A stretch of DNA of 61,043 nucleotides from Clostridiales bacterium UBA1740 (GCA_002315715.1 DCHY01000033.1:1-61043); one strand, 5' to 3'. Positions 42,557 to 51,745 are shown, counted from the first letter of the stretch. Program-made: numbers and translations. Notes: generated by a model not told the origin, from the sequence alone.

Positions 42557-43270
42557 ATGAAAATGAAAGAAAAAAGCGCAAGCCCTTTGTATGCACAAAT
42601 CATGGATGAACTCACCCGTGATATCACCATCGGCCGTTTCCGCGTCGGAGATATGATCCCCACCGAAACCGAACTTTGCGAAAGATTCCACGTGAGCCGT
42701 ATCACCGTCAGACGCGCCGTTGAAGAACTCAGCGAGCAGGGCATCCTTTCCCGTAAACAGGGTAAGGGTACCTTCGTCACCAAACCTTTGGCACAGCACA
42801 AGATTCCTTCCTCGGTTTTCTCTTTCCACACGCTTTGCGAGAACGCCGGCAAGAAACCCTCCGTCGTCGTCTTCTATCAGAGAGAAGAATTGGCGTCCAA
42901 GGACGATCAGGCAGCCCTGCAGCTCAAGAGCGGATCGAAAGTCGTTTCGATTTCCCGTCTTTGCTTTGCGGATGAAGTCCCCGTTATTTACACCGAACAG
43001 CGTTTCTCGATGGCTTACTCCTATCTTCTTGACAACGACCTCACGGCGTCCATCTATTCTCTTATCAGCAACTGCGGTTCCGAAGCCTCCTCTTCCTTCA
43101 GAACGATGAGTTTGGTTTACGCGACCGAGGAAATCGCCAAGAAATTAAACGTCAAAACCGGCGATGCTCTCATCCTTCTTCACTTCATCGTCTATGACCG
43201 TCAGGGAAGACCGATGAACATCACCGACGCATACGTGCGCGGCGATATTTTCCCTCTGCAATATCAATAA
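42557..43270 (+). CDS. GntR family (HutC/UTRA type) transcription regulator
   Basis: A 237-residue regulator with an N-terminal winged helix (about 8-75; SPLYAQIMDELTRDITIGRF, HVSRITVRRAVEELSEQGIL, KQGKGTFV) and a C-terminal UTRA ligand domain (about 95-235). Relatives NagR/YvoA respond to glucosamine 6-phosphate or its N-acetyl form. It lies between the glmM-like genes and nagB in one operon, so it probably senses an amino-sugar phosphate and controls this operon. No clear operator palindrome was seen at the promoter. Confidence 0.93.
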   Translation: MKMKEKSASPLYAQIMDELTRDITIGRFRVGDMIPTETELCERFHVSRITVRRAVEELSEQGILSRKQGKGTFVTKPLAQHKIPSSVFSFHTLCENAGKKPSVVVFYQREELASKDDQAALQLKSGSKVVSISRLCFADEVPVIYTEQRFSMAYSYLLDNDLTASIYSLISNCGSEASSSFRTMSLVYATEEIAKKLNVKTGDALILLHFIVYDRQGRPMNITDAYVRGDIFPLQYQ

Positions 43271-43285
43271 TCCACAGGAGATTTT

Positions 43286-44065
43286 ATGCGCGTCATCATT
43301 CGTGACACTTACGAAATGATGTCGAAATGGGCGGCAAACGCCGTCGCGGAAAAAATCAAAAAACAGGAAAAAACAAAGCCCTTTGTTCTCGGTCTTCCGA
43401 CCGGCTCCACGCCCCAAGGCGTTTACCGTCTTTGGGTGGAAGCAAAAGAAAAAGGGCTTTTGTCGTTTTCAAACGTCGTAACTTTCAATATGGACGAATA
43501 CGTGGGGCTCTCCCCCGACGACGAAAACAGTTATCACGTCTTCATGTACCGAAACCTTTTTGACTTGGTGGATATCCCTAAAGAAAACGTTCATATTCTC
43601 GACGGCACTGCCATAGACCTTGAAGGCGAGTGTCAAGCGTACGAAAGCGCCATCACGGCGGCGGGCGGGATTGCTCTCTTCCTCGGCGGCATCGGCCGTG
43701 ACGGGCATATCGCCTTTAACGAGCCGTATACCCCCTTCACATCCCGTACCGGGGTGCGCACCTTGACTGCCGATACCGTAGCCGCCAACGCGCGATTTTT
43801 CGGCAATGACGAAGGGCGCGTACCGAAAAGAGCGCTCTCCGTCGGCATCGGCACCGTGATGGACGCCGGAGAAGTGATGATTTTGGCAAGCGGAAGAAAT
43901 AAGGCACACGCCGTTTGGGAAACGGTCGAAGGACCTATTTCCCACAAGTGCCCGGCGTCGGTTTTGCAACTCCACGAAAACGTAACCCTCGTTTGCGACG
44001 GGGAAGCCGCATCGGAACTGTCAAAAGACGCCGTCCGCTTCTTTCGGGAAACGGAAACCGCATGA
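43286..44065 (+). CDS. nagB: Glucosamine-6-phosphate deaminase
   Basis: A 259-residue enzyme turning glucosamine 6-phosphate into fructose 6-phosphate and ammonia. LGLPTGSTPQGVYR binds phosphate, VVTFNMDEYVGLSPDDENSYHVFM holds the catalytic Asp region, and GGIGRDGHIAFNEP the later Asp/His. The C-terminal ILASGRNKAHAVWETVEGPI is typical. It is 15 bp after the GntR gene with AGGAG before the ATG and closes the operon. Confidence 0.97.
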   Translation: MRVIIRDTYEMMSKWAANAVAEKIKKQEKTKPFVLGLPTGSTPQGVYRLWVEAKEKGLLSFSNVVTFNMDEYVGLSPDDENSYHVFMYRNLFDLVDIPKENVHILDGTAIDLEGECQAYESAITAAGGIALFLGGIGRDGHIAFNEPYTPFTSRTGVRTLTADTVAANARFFGNDEGRVPKRALSVGIGTVMDAGEVMILASGRNKAHAVWETVEGPISHKCPASVLQLHENVTLVCDGEAASELSKDAVRFFRETETA

Positions 44066-44136
44066 AAATCCCCCGACGGGCGATGCCGTCGGGGGGTACT
44101 TTTGCAAAAAACAAGCCGCCAAACGGCGGCTTGAAA
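44066..44136. terminator. Two hairpins between nagB and the AGCS gene
   Basis: CCCCCGACGG / CCGTCGGGGG (44070-44095) follows nagB but has only a weak T-run. AAGCCGCC / GGCGGCTT (44113-44132) is followed by a T-run on the minus strand (44111-44106) and ends the AGCS transcript. Confidence 0.75.
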
Positions 44137-44140
44137 AGGT

Positions 44141-45544
44141 TTATTCGGAAAGGGAGAGTTCTTTGTCTTTCTGCGTGTATTTTTTGACTTCCGCCGCCAC
44201 GGTTCCGGCAAGGAGGAACAGGGCGATAAGGTTCGGGATAGCCATAAGACCGTTGAAGGTGTCGGCGAGATCCCAAACGATGCCGACGTTGAGGGTGGCA
44301 CCGACGATGGAGACAAGCGCGTAAAGGACGAGGAATATTTTGTTCCATTTGGAACCGAAGAGGAATTCGACGCAGCGAACGCCGTAAAGGCCCCAACCGA
44401 GCGTCGTCGAGAAAGCGAAACAACACATCGCCACGGCGGTGATAACGGTCACCCAAGAACCGTAGGTGTTGACGAAACCGGCAATGGTGAGTTCGGCGCC
44501 GGCAGCGGAACCGTAACCGATGGTAACACCGCTCGTCAGAATGACAAGAGCCGTCATGGTGCAGATGACGATGGTATCCATAAAGACTTCGAAAATACCG
44601 TAAAAACCTTGATGAACGGGGCTTTCGGTGTCGGCGGCGGCGTGAGCGATGGAACCGGTACCGAGACCGGCTTCATTCGAGAAGATGCCGCGCGAAACGC
44701 CTTTTTTCACACTCATAAACATCGAGCCGACAAGACCGCCGGTGATGGCAAGAGGGCTGAAAGCCGCCTCAAAAATTTGGGCAAACGCCGTGGGAACGGC
44801 TTTGATATTGACGCAAATAACGCCGAGCGAAAGAACGATGTAAAGCAGCGCCATAAAGGGAATCAAACGTTCGGTCACGTTGCCGATACGCTTAAGACCG
44901 CCGAGAAGAATCAAAAGAACGAGGGCACAAATGACACAGCCGATGCCGATTTTCAAACCGAGCATCACACCGTCGGAAACGGTGGTAAAACTCGTGACGG
45001 CGGAGGTGACGGCGGTGACGACGGTATTGACCTGCGTCGCGCTGCCCGTTCCGAATACGGCAAGAATGCCGAGCGCCGCATAGGCGTAGGCGAGAAAATG
45101 CCATTTCTTGGACAAACCGTTTTTAATGAAGTACATGGGACCGCCGACATAGTCGCCGTGGGCGTTCTTTTCGCGGAAGCGAATCGAGAGCACGACTTCG
45201 GCAAATTTGGTTCCCATACCGAGAAGGGCGGATATCCACATCCAGAACACCGCGCCGGGACCGCCGATGGCGATGGCACCTGCCACGCCGGCGATATTAC
45301 CCGTGCCGACGGTAGCGGCAAGAGCGGTACAAACGGCTTGGAAAGGGGTTACTGTGCCTTCTTTCGTTTGTTTCTTATCGAACATACGGCCGAGGGTCGT
45401 CTTCATAGCCGTGCCGAATTTGCGGAACTGAATACCTTTCGTTACGACGGCAATCAAAATGCCGACGACCACGATGCAAATCATCGCGGGAACACCCCAA
45501 ACAAAATTATTGACGGCGGTGTTTGCTTTTACTAACCATTCCAT
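44141..45544 (-). CDS. Sodium:alanine/glycine symporter (AGCS), first copy
   Basis: A 467-residue Na+-coupled amino acid carrier with about 11 TM segments. AGCS marks include FQAVCTALAATVGTGNIAGVAGAI, GGPGAVFWMWISALLGMGTKFAEV and SNEAGLGTGSIAHAAADTESPVHQG. It has a consensus promoter but no riboswitch in its leader, unlike the second copy at 56752. The substrate is therefore more likely alanine or another small amino acid; this is an inference from regulation, not from residues. Confidence 0.93.
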   Translation of the reverse strand: MEWLVKANTAVNNFVWGVPAMICIVVVGILIAVVTKGIQFRKFGTAMKTTLGRMFDKKQTKEGTVTPFQAVCTALAATVGTGNIAGVAGAIAIGGPGAVFWMWISALLGMGTKFAEVVLSIRFREKNAHGDYVGGPMYFIKNGLSKKWHFLAYAYAALGILAVFGTGSATQVNTVVTAVTSAVTSFTTVSDGVMLGLKIGIGCVICALVLLILLGGLKRIGNVTERLIPFMALLYIVLSLGVICVNIKAVPTAFAQIFEAAFSPLAITGGLVGSMFMSVKKGVSRGIFSNEAGLGTGSIAHAAADTESPVHQGFYGIFEVFMDTIVICTMTALVILTSGVTIGYGSAAGAELTIAGFVNTYGSWVTVITAVAMCCFAFSTTLGWGLYGVRCVEFLFGSKWNKIFLVLYALVSIVGATLNVGIVWDLADTFNGLMAIPNLIALFLLAGTVAAEVKKYTQKDKELSLSE

Positions 45545-45600
45545 ACATCTATCCTGTTGTCATAAATTGGCTTTTGCAGGACAAAAACCTGAACGACAAT

Positions 45601-45629
45601 ATTATATAGGACCTGCGCGCGCATGTCAA
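45601..45629 (-). promoter_or_regulatory. Promoter of the first AGCS gene
   Basis: TTGACA (45629-45624), 17 bp, TATAAT (45606-45601) on the minus strand. Confidence 0.88.
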
Positions 45630-45645
45630 GAAGTTTTTTTGAAGG

Positions 45646-45674
45646 AAAAACCGCCGCCCCTTGAAGGACGGCGG
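45646..45674 (-). terminator. Terminator of the VTC/DUF4956/beta-helix operon
   Basis: On the minus strand CCGCCGTCC pairs with GGGGCGGCGG (one G-T pair), then TTTTT. It lies 26 bp after the stop at 45700. Confidence 0.8.
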
Positions 45675-45699
45675 AAAAATAAGGAGAAAAGAGGAAAAA

Positions 45700-47823
45700 T
45701 CAAGAGAAAGTCGCGTTGCTTGCGCCGAGGAATATTACGAGCGCCGAGAGGGAAGTGGGCATTTCGACACTCGTCTTGGTCACGCCTCCGACCTTGACGG
45801 TGAGAGTTTGTCCTTTCGAGAGGGATTTGGTGGTTTTCGTGCCGATAGACGAGAAGTTTTGACATTTGGTCGATTCACTGCCCATGCCGTTTGAAGGACA
45901 AATGGCAAGTACGACACCGCCCGTGTAGGTATATCCTTGTTCGGTATCGATGGAGGAGTTGCCGCCCGACGTGCTGATAACGGTGACGGTGCCGCCTTCG
46001 AAAGAGATGCCTTTGTAGGACGTCTTGCTGTTGGCGTCGACGCCGTCGCCGCCGGCGTAGATATAAACCGTACCGCCCGCAAAGGTGATGCCCACGCCGG
46101 AGGTTGCCGTCGCATTGATGCCGTCGTCGGTGGAAGTGACGGAAATATCACCGCCCGTTACCGTCACGGTCGTTCCTTCGAGACCTTCGTAGCAGCCGCT
46201 GACGGTGATTTGACCGCCCGAAACGAGAAGGGCGCCGTCGGCGTGAACGCCGTCGTCTTTGGAGAATAGGGAAAGCGTACCGCCCGAGATTGTGACGTTG
46301 CCAAGCGGCGTTTGTTCGTTTTCAAGCGCCGTATCGCTGTTGGCGTGGATAGCGTCGTCGTAGGACTTGACGGTGACGTTGCCGCCCGAAATTCTTATCT
46401 CGTTGTCGGCTTTGATACCCTTCGTTGAATACTCGCTTTTGTCGGTATTGCCGTCTTGCATACCGCCCATGCCTCCCATGCCTCCGCCTTGCACGGAGGA
46501 GGAATAGTTCGTGAAGTTATAGGAAAGATAACCGCCGCGCGCTTCTATGGCAAAGGTGTCGTATGCGGTATTCCAGGTGATGTTGTCGGTCTTCGTCAGA
46601 TAGTCGCTCTCACTGCCGACGGTTTGGGTGGAGTTATAAACGAAGATTTGCACGTACTGATACCCCGTCAGTTTTTCGACCTCATAGTAGTAATAGGTCT
46701 GAAAACCGCCGCTGACGGATTTTGAATAAACGGCGCTAACCATCTGTTTGTCGGTGTCACTGTTGTAATAGAGCACCGCGTAGTTGTAATTTTTGGAGGT
46801 AAAACGAATATAGCGGCTGCCGCTTTCGCTCTCGGATGCCGTGACTTCTTCCGAATAGGGGGAATACTTGTCGGTGTATACGGAAAGCATCGTATCGCCG
46901 GAAATATCGACGTCGTAGGCGGCGTCAATCCCGTCGCAGGCGGCGTAAATATTCAAAGTACCGCCCGATAGGGTTACGGTGCCGCGCTGGTTGCCCTTGG
47001 AGGAAATATCGGAATTGCTCGTCTTGATGCCGTCGCCGCCTTTGGCGATGAGGGTGAGAATCCCGCCCGTCACCGTCACCGAGTCGTTGCCTTTGAGGGC
47101 GTTGTCGATACAGGTGACGGAAAGGGTCACGTTTTTGATTTCGAGATCGTCTTTGGTGTGAATGCCGTTGTTGTTTTCGGAAATGACGGTAAGTTCGCCC
47201 TTGCCCCCGATATCGAGGTCACACGCGGCGTACACGGCGGAAGCGTGCACGTCTATGTCGGTCACGGCAGGACGCTTGTCGTAGATATAGTTTCGCGTGT
47301 CTTTCTTCGCGGTTATTGTCACTTTGTCCGCCGAAACGATTTCGATGGGATTTTCGTCGGAAGAGAAGAGCGTTACGCCGCAAAGTTCGAGTTCAAACTT
47401 GAAATCCTCCCCGACGTCGATGCAAATTTGCCCGTCCAATTCGCCGGAGAGCGAAACGACCGTTTTTTCTGTGATATTTGTAAAATTCAAAGTTTTCCCG
47501 TCGAAAGCATAGCAATTTTCGGTACCTTCCGAAACGGTAACCACAAGAGTATTGACGGATTCTTGCAGTTCTTCGGGAATGTCCGTCTTTTCTTCGTCCA
47601 CTTTTTGCGCCGTTTCTTCGTCGCTTTCTTGGTCGGCGGACTGTCCGACATCCCCACTACCGCTTTGTCCTTGATTTTCGTTTTCACCGCTATCGTCGGT
47701 TTCGCCGCTTTCGCTGTCTCTGATGACGGAAATAAAACTCTCCCCAGCGTTTTGCAGACACGAAGAGAAAAAGAACGTCATGCAAAGACAAATACAAAGC
47801 ATGAAGATGAACGTTTTTTTCAT
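45700..47823 (-). CDS. Large secreted lipoprotein, Cthe_2159-like carbohydrate-binding beta-helix
   Basis: A 707-residue cell-surface lipoprotein (signal to about residue 22, lipobox FSSC). An acidic Gln/Ser-rich linker (about 30-85) leads into many beta-strand repeats of the type GGT(L/V)xI(Y/S)... and DDGI(H/N)A (for example DDGVHADGALLVSGGQITVSG), as in the Cthe_2159/DUF4353 family that binds cellulose or acidic sugars. A Gly/Met-rich GGGMGGMGGM patch lies near 450. Start ATG 47823 has GAGG 9 bp upstream. It is third in an operon with VTC-domain and DUF4956 genes, a frequent trio in Clostridia. Confidence 0.88.
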   Translation of the reverse strand: MKKTFIFMLCICLCMTFFFSSCLQNAGESFISVIRDSESGETDDSGENENQGQSGSGDVGQSADQESDEETAQKVDEEKTDIPEELQESVNTLVVTVSEGTENCYAFDGKTLNFTNITEKTVVSLSGELDGQICIDVGEDFKFELELCGVTLFSSDENPIEIVSADKVTITAKKDTRNYIYDKRPAVTDIDVHASAVYAACDLDIGGKGELTVISENNNGIHTKDDLEIKNVTLSVTCIDNALKGNDSVTVTGGILTLIAKGGDGIKTSNSDISSKGNQRGTVTLSGGTLNIYAACDGIDAAYDVDISGDTMLSVYTDKYSPYSEEVTASESESGSRYIRFTSKNYNYAVLYYNSDTDKQMVSAVYSKSVSGGFQTYYYYEVEKLTGYQYVQIFVYNSTQTVGSESDYLTKTDNITWNTAYDTFAIEARGGYLSYNFTNYSSSVQGGGMGGMGGMQDGNTDKSEYSTKGIKADNEIRISGGNVTVKSYDDAIHANSDTALENEQTPLGNVTISGGTLSLFSKDDGVHADGALLVSGGQITVSGCYEGLEGTTVTVTGGDISVTSTDDGINATATSGVGITFAGGTVYIYAGGDGVDANSKTSYKGISFEGGTVTVISTSGGNSSIDTEQGYTYTGGVVLAICPSNGMGSESTKCQNFSSIGTKTTKSLSKGQTLTVKVGGVTKTSVEMPTSLSALVIFLGASNATFS

Positions 47824-47833
47824 GTTAGATACC

Positions 47834-48505
47834 TCACAGTTCACTGTCGGAAAAATCCGAATTTTGAAGTACGATTTCCAAATTTCCGTTTTTTATACGC
47901 AAAGCGTCAAGAAACGCTTTCTCGGCAAACGTATCTTTTAGCGTGATGAGATAGGAAAGACGGAACATACTGCCCATGTTGACCGATTTGACTTTGATGA
48001 GTTCGTGACGCTTGGTGAAGTTTTCCATTTCTTCGTCAAACACTTCGGTGTAATCGAGTGATTCGGGAATGGTGATCTTCAAAAGTCTCTCAAGACCGCC
48101 CTGCCGTTTATTCACGGAAAAAACGTCAAACACCAAAAGAATGGTGCCCGAGAGAAGAAGGAAGATTCCGCCGTAGCCGAAGTAGCCGGTGCCAAAGGCA
48201 AGACCGCCCGCCATGGCGATGAAAACGGCGGTGATTTCCCGCGCCGTACCGGGCGCCGAGCGGAACCGTACAAGACCGAAGGCACCTGCAATGGCGACGC
48301 CGATACCGAGATTGCCGTTGACGAGGGCGATAACCACCGCCACCGCCATGGGAAGCATGGCAAGGGTAATCGAAAAACTTTTGGTGGTGCGATTTTTATA
48401 GCAGGCAAGCACGGCAAAGAGAATGCCGAAGAGCAAAGCTGCCGTCATCATGAAAAGAAAATCCGCGGGCGTCATGCTGCCGCTTTCAAAGAGTGATTGA
48501 AACAT
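47834..48505 (-). CDS. DUF4956 membrane protein
   Basis: A 223-residue protein with about four TM segments in residues 15-130 and a cytoplasmic C-terminal domain (about 140-223). ALVNGNLGIGVAIAGAFGLVRFRSAPGTAREI is the diagnostic DUF4956 block. Its start lies 20 bp inside the end of the VTC-domain gene, so translation is coupled. The family regularly accompanies VTC-domain and CotH or Cthe_2159-like proteins; its reaction is unknown. Confidence 0.92.
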   Translation of the reverse strand: MFQSLFESGSMTPADFLFMMTAALLFGILFAVLACYKNRTTKSFSITLAMLPMAVAVVIALVNGNLGIGVAIAGAFGLVRFRSAPGTAREITAVFIAMAGGLAFGTGYFGYGGIFLLLSGTILLVFDVFSVNKRQGGLERLLKITIPESLDYTEVFDEEMENFTKRHELIKVKSVNMGSMFRLSYLITLKDTFAEKAFLDALRIKNGNLEIVLQNSDFSDSEL

Positions 48506-49193
48506 GGTTTTGTTCTCCTGTTTTTCGGTCGCGTTCTTTTATAAACGCACGGCCGTATTTTGAAAAGGACGTTTTGTTGACGGCGTTCTCGGCTAACAGA
48601 CGGCAAAGCCAAAGAGGAACGGCGACGCCGGTTTTGATTTCGACGAGAAAACAACCGTCGGGAAGAAGGCTTTCTCCTTCAAGGGAAGTATGAAAATTGA
48701 GGTCTTCCGTACGGTAGCGGACGTTGCGGTCAAAGGTCACGCGCAGGTCGCTGTCCCGGTCGGCAAACGCCGTTCTGTCGTAGAGAATCAGCATCTTCGG
48801 ATAGAGAGAATCGTAGAAAGAATAAAAGTATTTGAGTTCGCGGCCGATTTGCGAGAAATCGTCCTTGGAAATGGAACCAATGTCCTTTTCTTTACAACGA
48901 ACCCTTCTTTTGTAAACAATACCGTTCATTTTCCGCTTCATTTCGAGAAAAACGTCTTTTTCGCCGTCGTTCAATCCATAACATCTGGCTCTCAGTTTTT
49001 CTTTGTATTTAGGCTTATCAAGAGATGCCAAAATCAGATCGTCGGCGTCGGTATCGAAATAGAGACTTTGTATCGTGCTCTCCCCGTGGGGGTCTTTTTG
49101 CATATGAGAATCCACTCCGCGCATAAGCGCAAGTCCCTGTTCTTCCGAACAAAGATATTTCATCTCGTATCGCATAAAAACGAAATCGCTCAC
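48486..49193 (-). CDS. VTC domain (polyphosphate polymerase-like) protein
   Basis: A 235-residue soluble protein with the VTC tunnel fold. The family strands are MRYEMKYLCSEEQG at the N terminus, STIQSLYFDTDADDL, KYKEKLRARCYG, VFLEMKRKMNGIVYKRRV and the late LVEIKTG. In yeast such a domain makes polyphosphate from ATP; activity in bacteria of this type is not proven. Start is GTG at 49193, with GGGGG 7 bp upstream. It leads the operon behind the promoter at 49248-49217. Confidence 0.92.
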   Translation of the reverse strand: MSDFVFMRYEMKYLCSEEQGLALMRGVDSHMQKDPHGESTIQSLYFDTDADDLILASLDKPKYKEKLRARCYGLNDGEKDVFLEMKRKMNGIVYKRRVRCKEKDIGSISKDDFSQIGRELKYFYSFYDSLYPKMLILYDRTAFADRDSDLRVTFDRNVRYRTEDLNFHTSLEGESLLPDGCFLVEIKTGVAVPLWLCRLLAENAVNKTSFSKYGRAFIKERDRKTGEQNHVSITL

Positions 49194-49216
49194 GTCAATT
49201 CCCCCTTTCCTCTTTC

Positions 49217-49248
49217 ATTATACGGGTTGATTCTTAAGCCAAACTAAA
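49217..49248 (-). promoter_or_regulatory. Promoter of the VTC operon with paired TTAAG-like half-sites
   Basis: On the minus strand TTTAGT (49248-49243), 5 bp, TTAAGA (49237-49232), 9 bp, TATAAT (49222-49217). There is no good -35 box; the half-sites occupy that place, as at promoters activated by OmpR-family regulators. Confidence 0.55.
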
Positions 49249-49272
49249 AACGCCCGAAAAAATCGGGCGTTT
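49247..49272 (-). terminator. Terminator of the MacB-like exporter operon
   Basis: AACGCCCGA / TCGGGCGTT stem with T-run on the minus strand. Its end touches the upstream half-site of the VTC promoter. Confidence 0.8.
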
Positions 49273-49279
49273 CTTAAAA

Positions 49280-49984
49280 TTATTTTTTTCGCTGTATTTT
49301 TTGCAGTTCGTAGCGCACGTCGCACATGGCGGCAACCTCCGCCGAATGGCTGACGAGAATAACGCATTTTCCTTCGTTTGCAAGCCCTTTGAAAATCTCC
49401 ATGATTTCCCCTTGGGTTTCTCGGTCAAGGTTGCCGGTCGGCTCGTCCGCGAGGATGATAGAGGGATTATACGAAAGTGCTCTGGCAATGGCGACGCGCT
49501 GTTGTTGACCTCCCGAGAGCAAGAGAACGCGGCGATTGGCTTCGTCCTCGTCGAGACCGACGCTTTGAAGAAGCGCCATGGCGCGCGCTTTTTTGTCCGC
49601 GATTTTCACGCCGGAGATATCCATCGAGAGCACGACGTTTTCAAGCGCCGTATATTTGGTAATCAAATTGAAACTTTGGAAAACGACGCCGATATCGCGT
49701 GAGCGAAAGACGTACTTGTCGGTTTTGGAGATGCTTTGCCCCTCGAAAAGAATGTCGCCGGTATTCGGGGAAGCAAGCCCCGACAGAAGCGAAAGAAGGG
49801 TGGTTTTCCCGGCACCGGATTTGCCGATGATACAGTACATTTTTCCTTTTTCAAAGTCAAAGGACAAATCTTTTAAGACCGGGGTTTTGTCGTAGGCAAA
49901 ACTGATATGGTGAAGCGACAAAACGGGAATCGGGAAATTTTCGCCCGCCTCGTTTGCCGTTTGATTTTGCAGTATTTCTTCCAT
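49280..49984 (-). CDS. ABC transporter ATP-binding protein, MacB/LolD type
   Basis: A 234-residue ATPase of the MacB/LolD/FtsE class. Walker A GKSGAGKTTLLS (about residues 57-68), signature LSGGQQQRVAIARAL (about 159-173), Walker B IILADEPTGNLD and H-loop VSHS are intact. Start at 49984 follows AAGGAG by 6 bp. It pairs with the FtsX/MacB-like permease 10 bp upstream in the operon. These systems drive mechanotransmission or export of peptides and lipids and are often tied to antimicrobial resistance. Confidence 0.95.
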   Translation of the reverse strand: MEEILQNQTANEAGENFPIPVLSLHHISFAYDKTPVLKDLSFDFEKGKMYCIIGKSGAGKTTLLSLLSGLASPNTGDILFEGQSISKTDKYVFRSRDIGVVFQSFNLITKYTALENVVLSMDISGVKIADKKARAMALLQSVGLDEDEANRRVLLLSGGQQQRVAIARALSYNPSIILADEPTGNLDRETQGEIMEIFKGLANEGKCVILVSHSAEVAAMCDVRYELQKIQRKK

Positions 49985-49994
49985 GTTTTTCTCC

Positions 49995-51707
49995 TTAATC
50001 GCGGTTTGCAAGGATTTTGAGGGGGTCATAGCGCATGATGAAGAGTACCGACGCCGCACTGGAAACGAGGGTCAGGAAGAATCCGACCAAAATCATTTCA
50101 AGGGCGACTGTGAGATTCATCGCGGAATCCACCTCGGTGACGTAGTCGACGGTTTTGCTCTTGACGTCGTTCATCGTATCCTTCATATTGTCAAACATAT
50201 TGAATCCGCCGCCCGAAACGTCGCTTGGCAGGTTGTCGGGGATGTTTGAAGTGTCAAAATCACCGCCCGAGAAACCGCCGGCACCCCCCGGCATCTTGCC
50301 GCCTCCCATGTTGCCGCCACGGCCGAAACTCTCGTCGATTTGCGCCTGCTTGTTATCGGCACTTGTCAGTTGCGTTTGCAACAGCGCGTTGGTGACGGGC
50401 ACCGAGGATACGGCACCGATACCGGCGCCGAGGATGACGGCTATCATCGTAATGACGAGAATCTCGCAGGTAAACTGTGCCGCCACTTTCCATTTTTTCA
50501 TACCCATAGCGGTCAGAACGCCGACTTCGTATTTGCGTTCTCTCACGTTAAAGATGTTGAGAACGACGAGAATCACACCGCCGATGGCGAGGATGATGAT
50601 CAAAAACCACTTGGCAAGGTTGCTGAGGGTTTCAAGGGGAGAGAGGCTTTCTTCGTAAGCCGAAAGGTCGGAGGAGGTGATGACGTAAGAGTCGGAAAGC
50701 CCCGCCGTCCTTGCTTCTTCTTCAAACGCTTCGTAACCCTTCACGTCTTCAAAGGTGTAGGTGAAATTCAAGGTGCCGACCATTTTGCTTTCAACGGTTC
50801 TGCCGGTCGAAGAATCGGTGGTGGAGGTGGATACCGCCGCCGAGGCGTCAAGCATCTTTTGAAGCGCCGCGGCACTCACGTAGATTTCGTTTGCCGGGTC
50901 TTGGCTGGTGCCGAAGACGGAACGCGAGAAATCGTTTGCCGACTGCGACGCGTAAATGCCGACGACGGTCAGCGTATAGGTTTCACTCTCCGCCGACGGA
51001 TTGCAAACGAGCACGGTGTCACCGACCGCAAGGCCGTTCGTCGTTGCCAGTTCGGATGAAATGATACAGTCATAGTTTTCGGTGCCTTCTTCAAATACGG
51101 CACCGCCGTCTTGAATTTGGGTGTTGCCGCTGATGATATCCGTCATGGCGAGGTCGCTCGAGTAGCCGACGACGGTAAAGTCACCCGTCGTCACGTCACC
51201 GAACATGCCGCCACCACCGAAACCGCCGACTCCGCCGTAATTACCGCCGCCGGAATCACCGCCGCCGCTGAAAGTACCGCCGGTAGAGGAACTTTCGCCC
51301 GTCGATTCGCTGTCGGAAACCGGCGAAAACCCGTCGGTACCGTTGACGTAAGCCGTCAGCGTGTAATAATAATTGTCTACCGATTCACAAGCGGCATAGG
51401 TCAAATATTCCGAGAGCGTAAGGGCGGATGTCTCCCCCATCTGCTCCGAAAAAGCACTGAAGTCAAAATTGCCGCTGCCGGGTTCTCCTTGCTTGGCAAT
51501 GTCGCCGATGGTGCCGGCACGGTCAAACGAAATCGTTGCCGTCACGGAAAGACCGTCGAGCGCGGTTTGCTTGGCACTTTCCGCCGCCTGTCTGATGGAA
51601 AGACCGAGACAGGAAGAAACGGCAATGACAAGGGCAATAATGCCGATGAGAATGTTTCTTCCCTTGGCACGGGACAGACTGCGAAGTGCGTTTTTGATGA
51701 TGTACAT
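49995..51707 (-). CDS. ABC transporter permease, FtsX/MacB family, with Gly-rich extracytoplasmic inserts
   Basis: A 570-residue permease with one N-terminal TM (about 18-40), a large outer domain (to about 375), then three TM helices of an FtsX domain (with VRERKYEVGVLTAMGMKKWKV in the coupling loop). The outer domain carries two low-complexity stretches: a Ser/Gly run near 135-170 (GGTFSGGGDSGGGNYGG then GGFGGGG) and, between the second and third C-terminal TM, a Gly/Met run (FGRGGNMGGGKMPGGAGG). These are unusual for the family. ATG follows AAGGAG. Promoter has paired TTAAGT half-sites. Confidence 0.93.
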   Translation of the reverse strand: MYIIKNALRSLSRAKGRNILIGIIALVIAVSSCLGLSIRQAAESAKQTALDGLSVTATISFDRAGTIGDIAKQGEPGSGNFDFSAFSEQMGETSALTLSEYLTYAACESVDNYYYTLTAYVNGTDGFSPVSDSESTGESSSTGGTFSGGGDSGGGNYGGVGGFGGGGMFGDVTTGDFTVVGYSSDLAMTDIISGNTQIQDGGAVFEEGTENYDCIISSELATTNGLAVGDTVLVCNPSAESETYTLTVVGIYASQSANDFSRSVFGTSQDPANEIYVSAAALQKMLDASAAVSTSTTDSSTGRTVESKMVGTLNFTYTFEDVKGYEAFEEEARTAGLSDSYVITSSDLSAYEESLSPLETLSNLAKWFLIIILAIGGVILVVLNIFNVRERKYEVGVLTAMGMKKWKVAAQFTCEILVITMIAVILGAGIGAVSSVPVTNALLQTQLTSADNKQAQIDESFGRGGNMGGGKMPGGAGGFSGGDFDTSNIPDNLPSDVSGGGFNMFDNMKDTMNDVKSKTVDYVTEVDSAMNLTVALEMILVGFFLTLVSSAASVLFIMRYDPLKILANRD

Positions 51708-51745
51708 GTTGTTCTCCTTTGAAATCCGCTAGTTAACATACGGGT

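Noticed and set aside
44070..44095. Strong stem after nagB as a full terminator
   Set aside because: The stem is very stable but is followed by GTACTTTTGC rather than a proper T-run; listed only as part of a hairpin pair.
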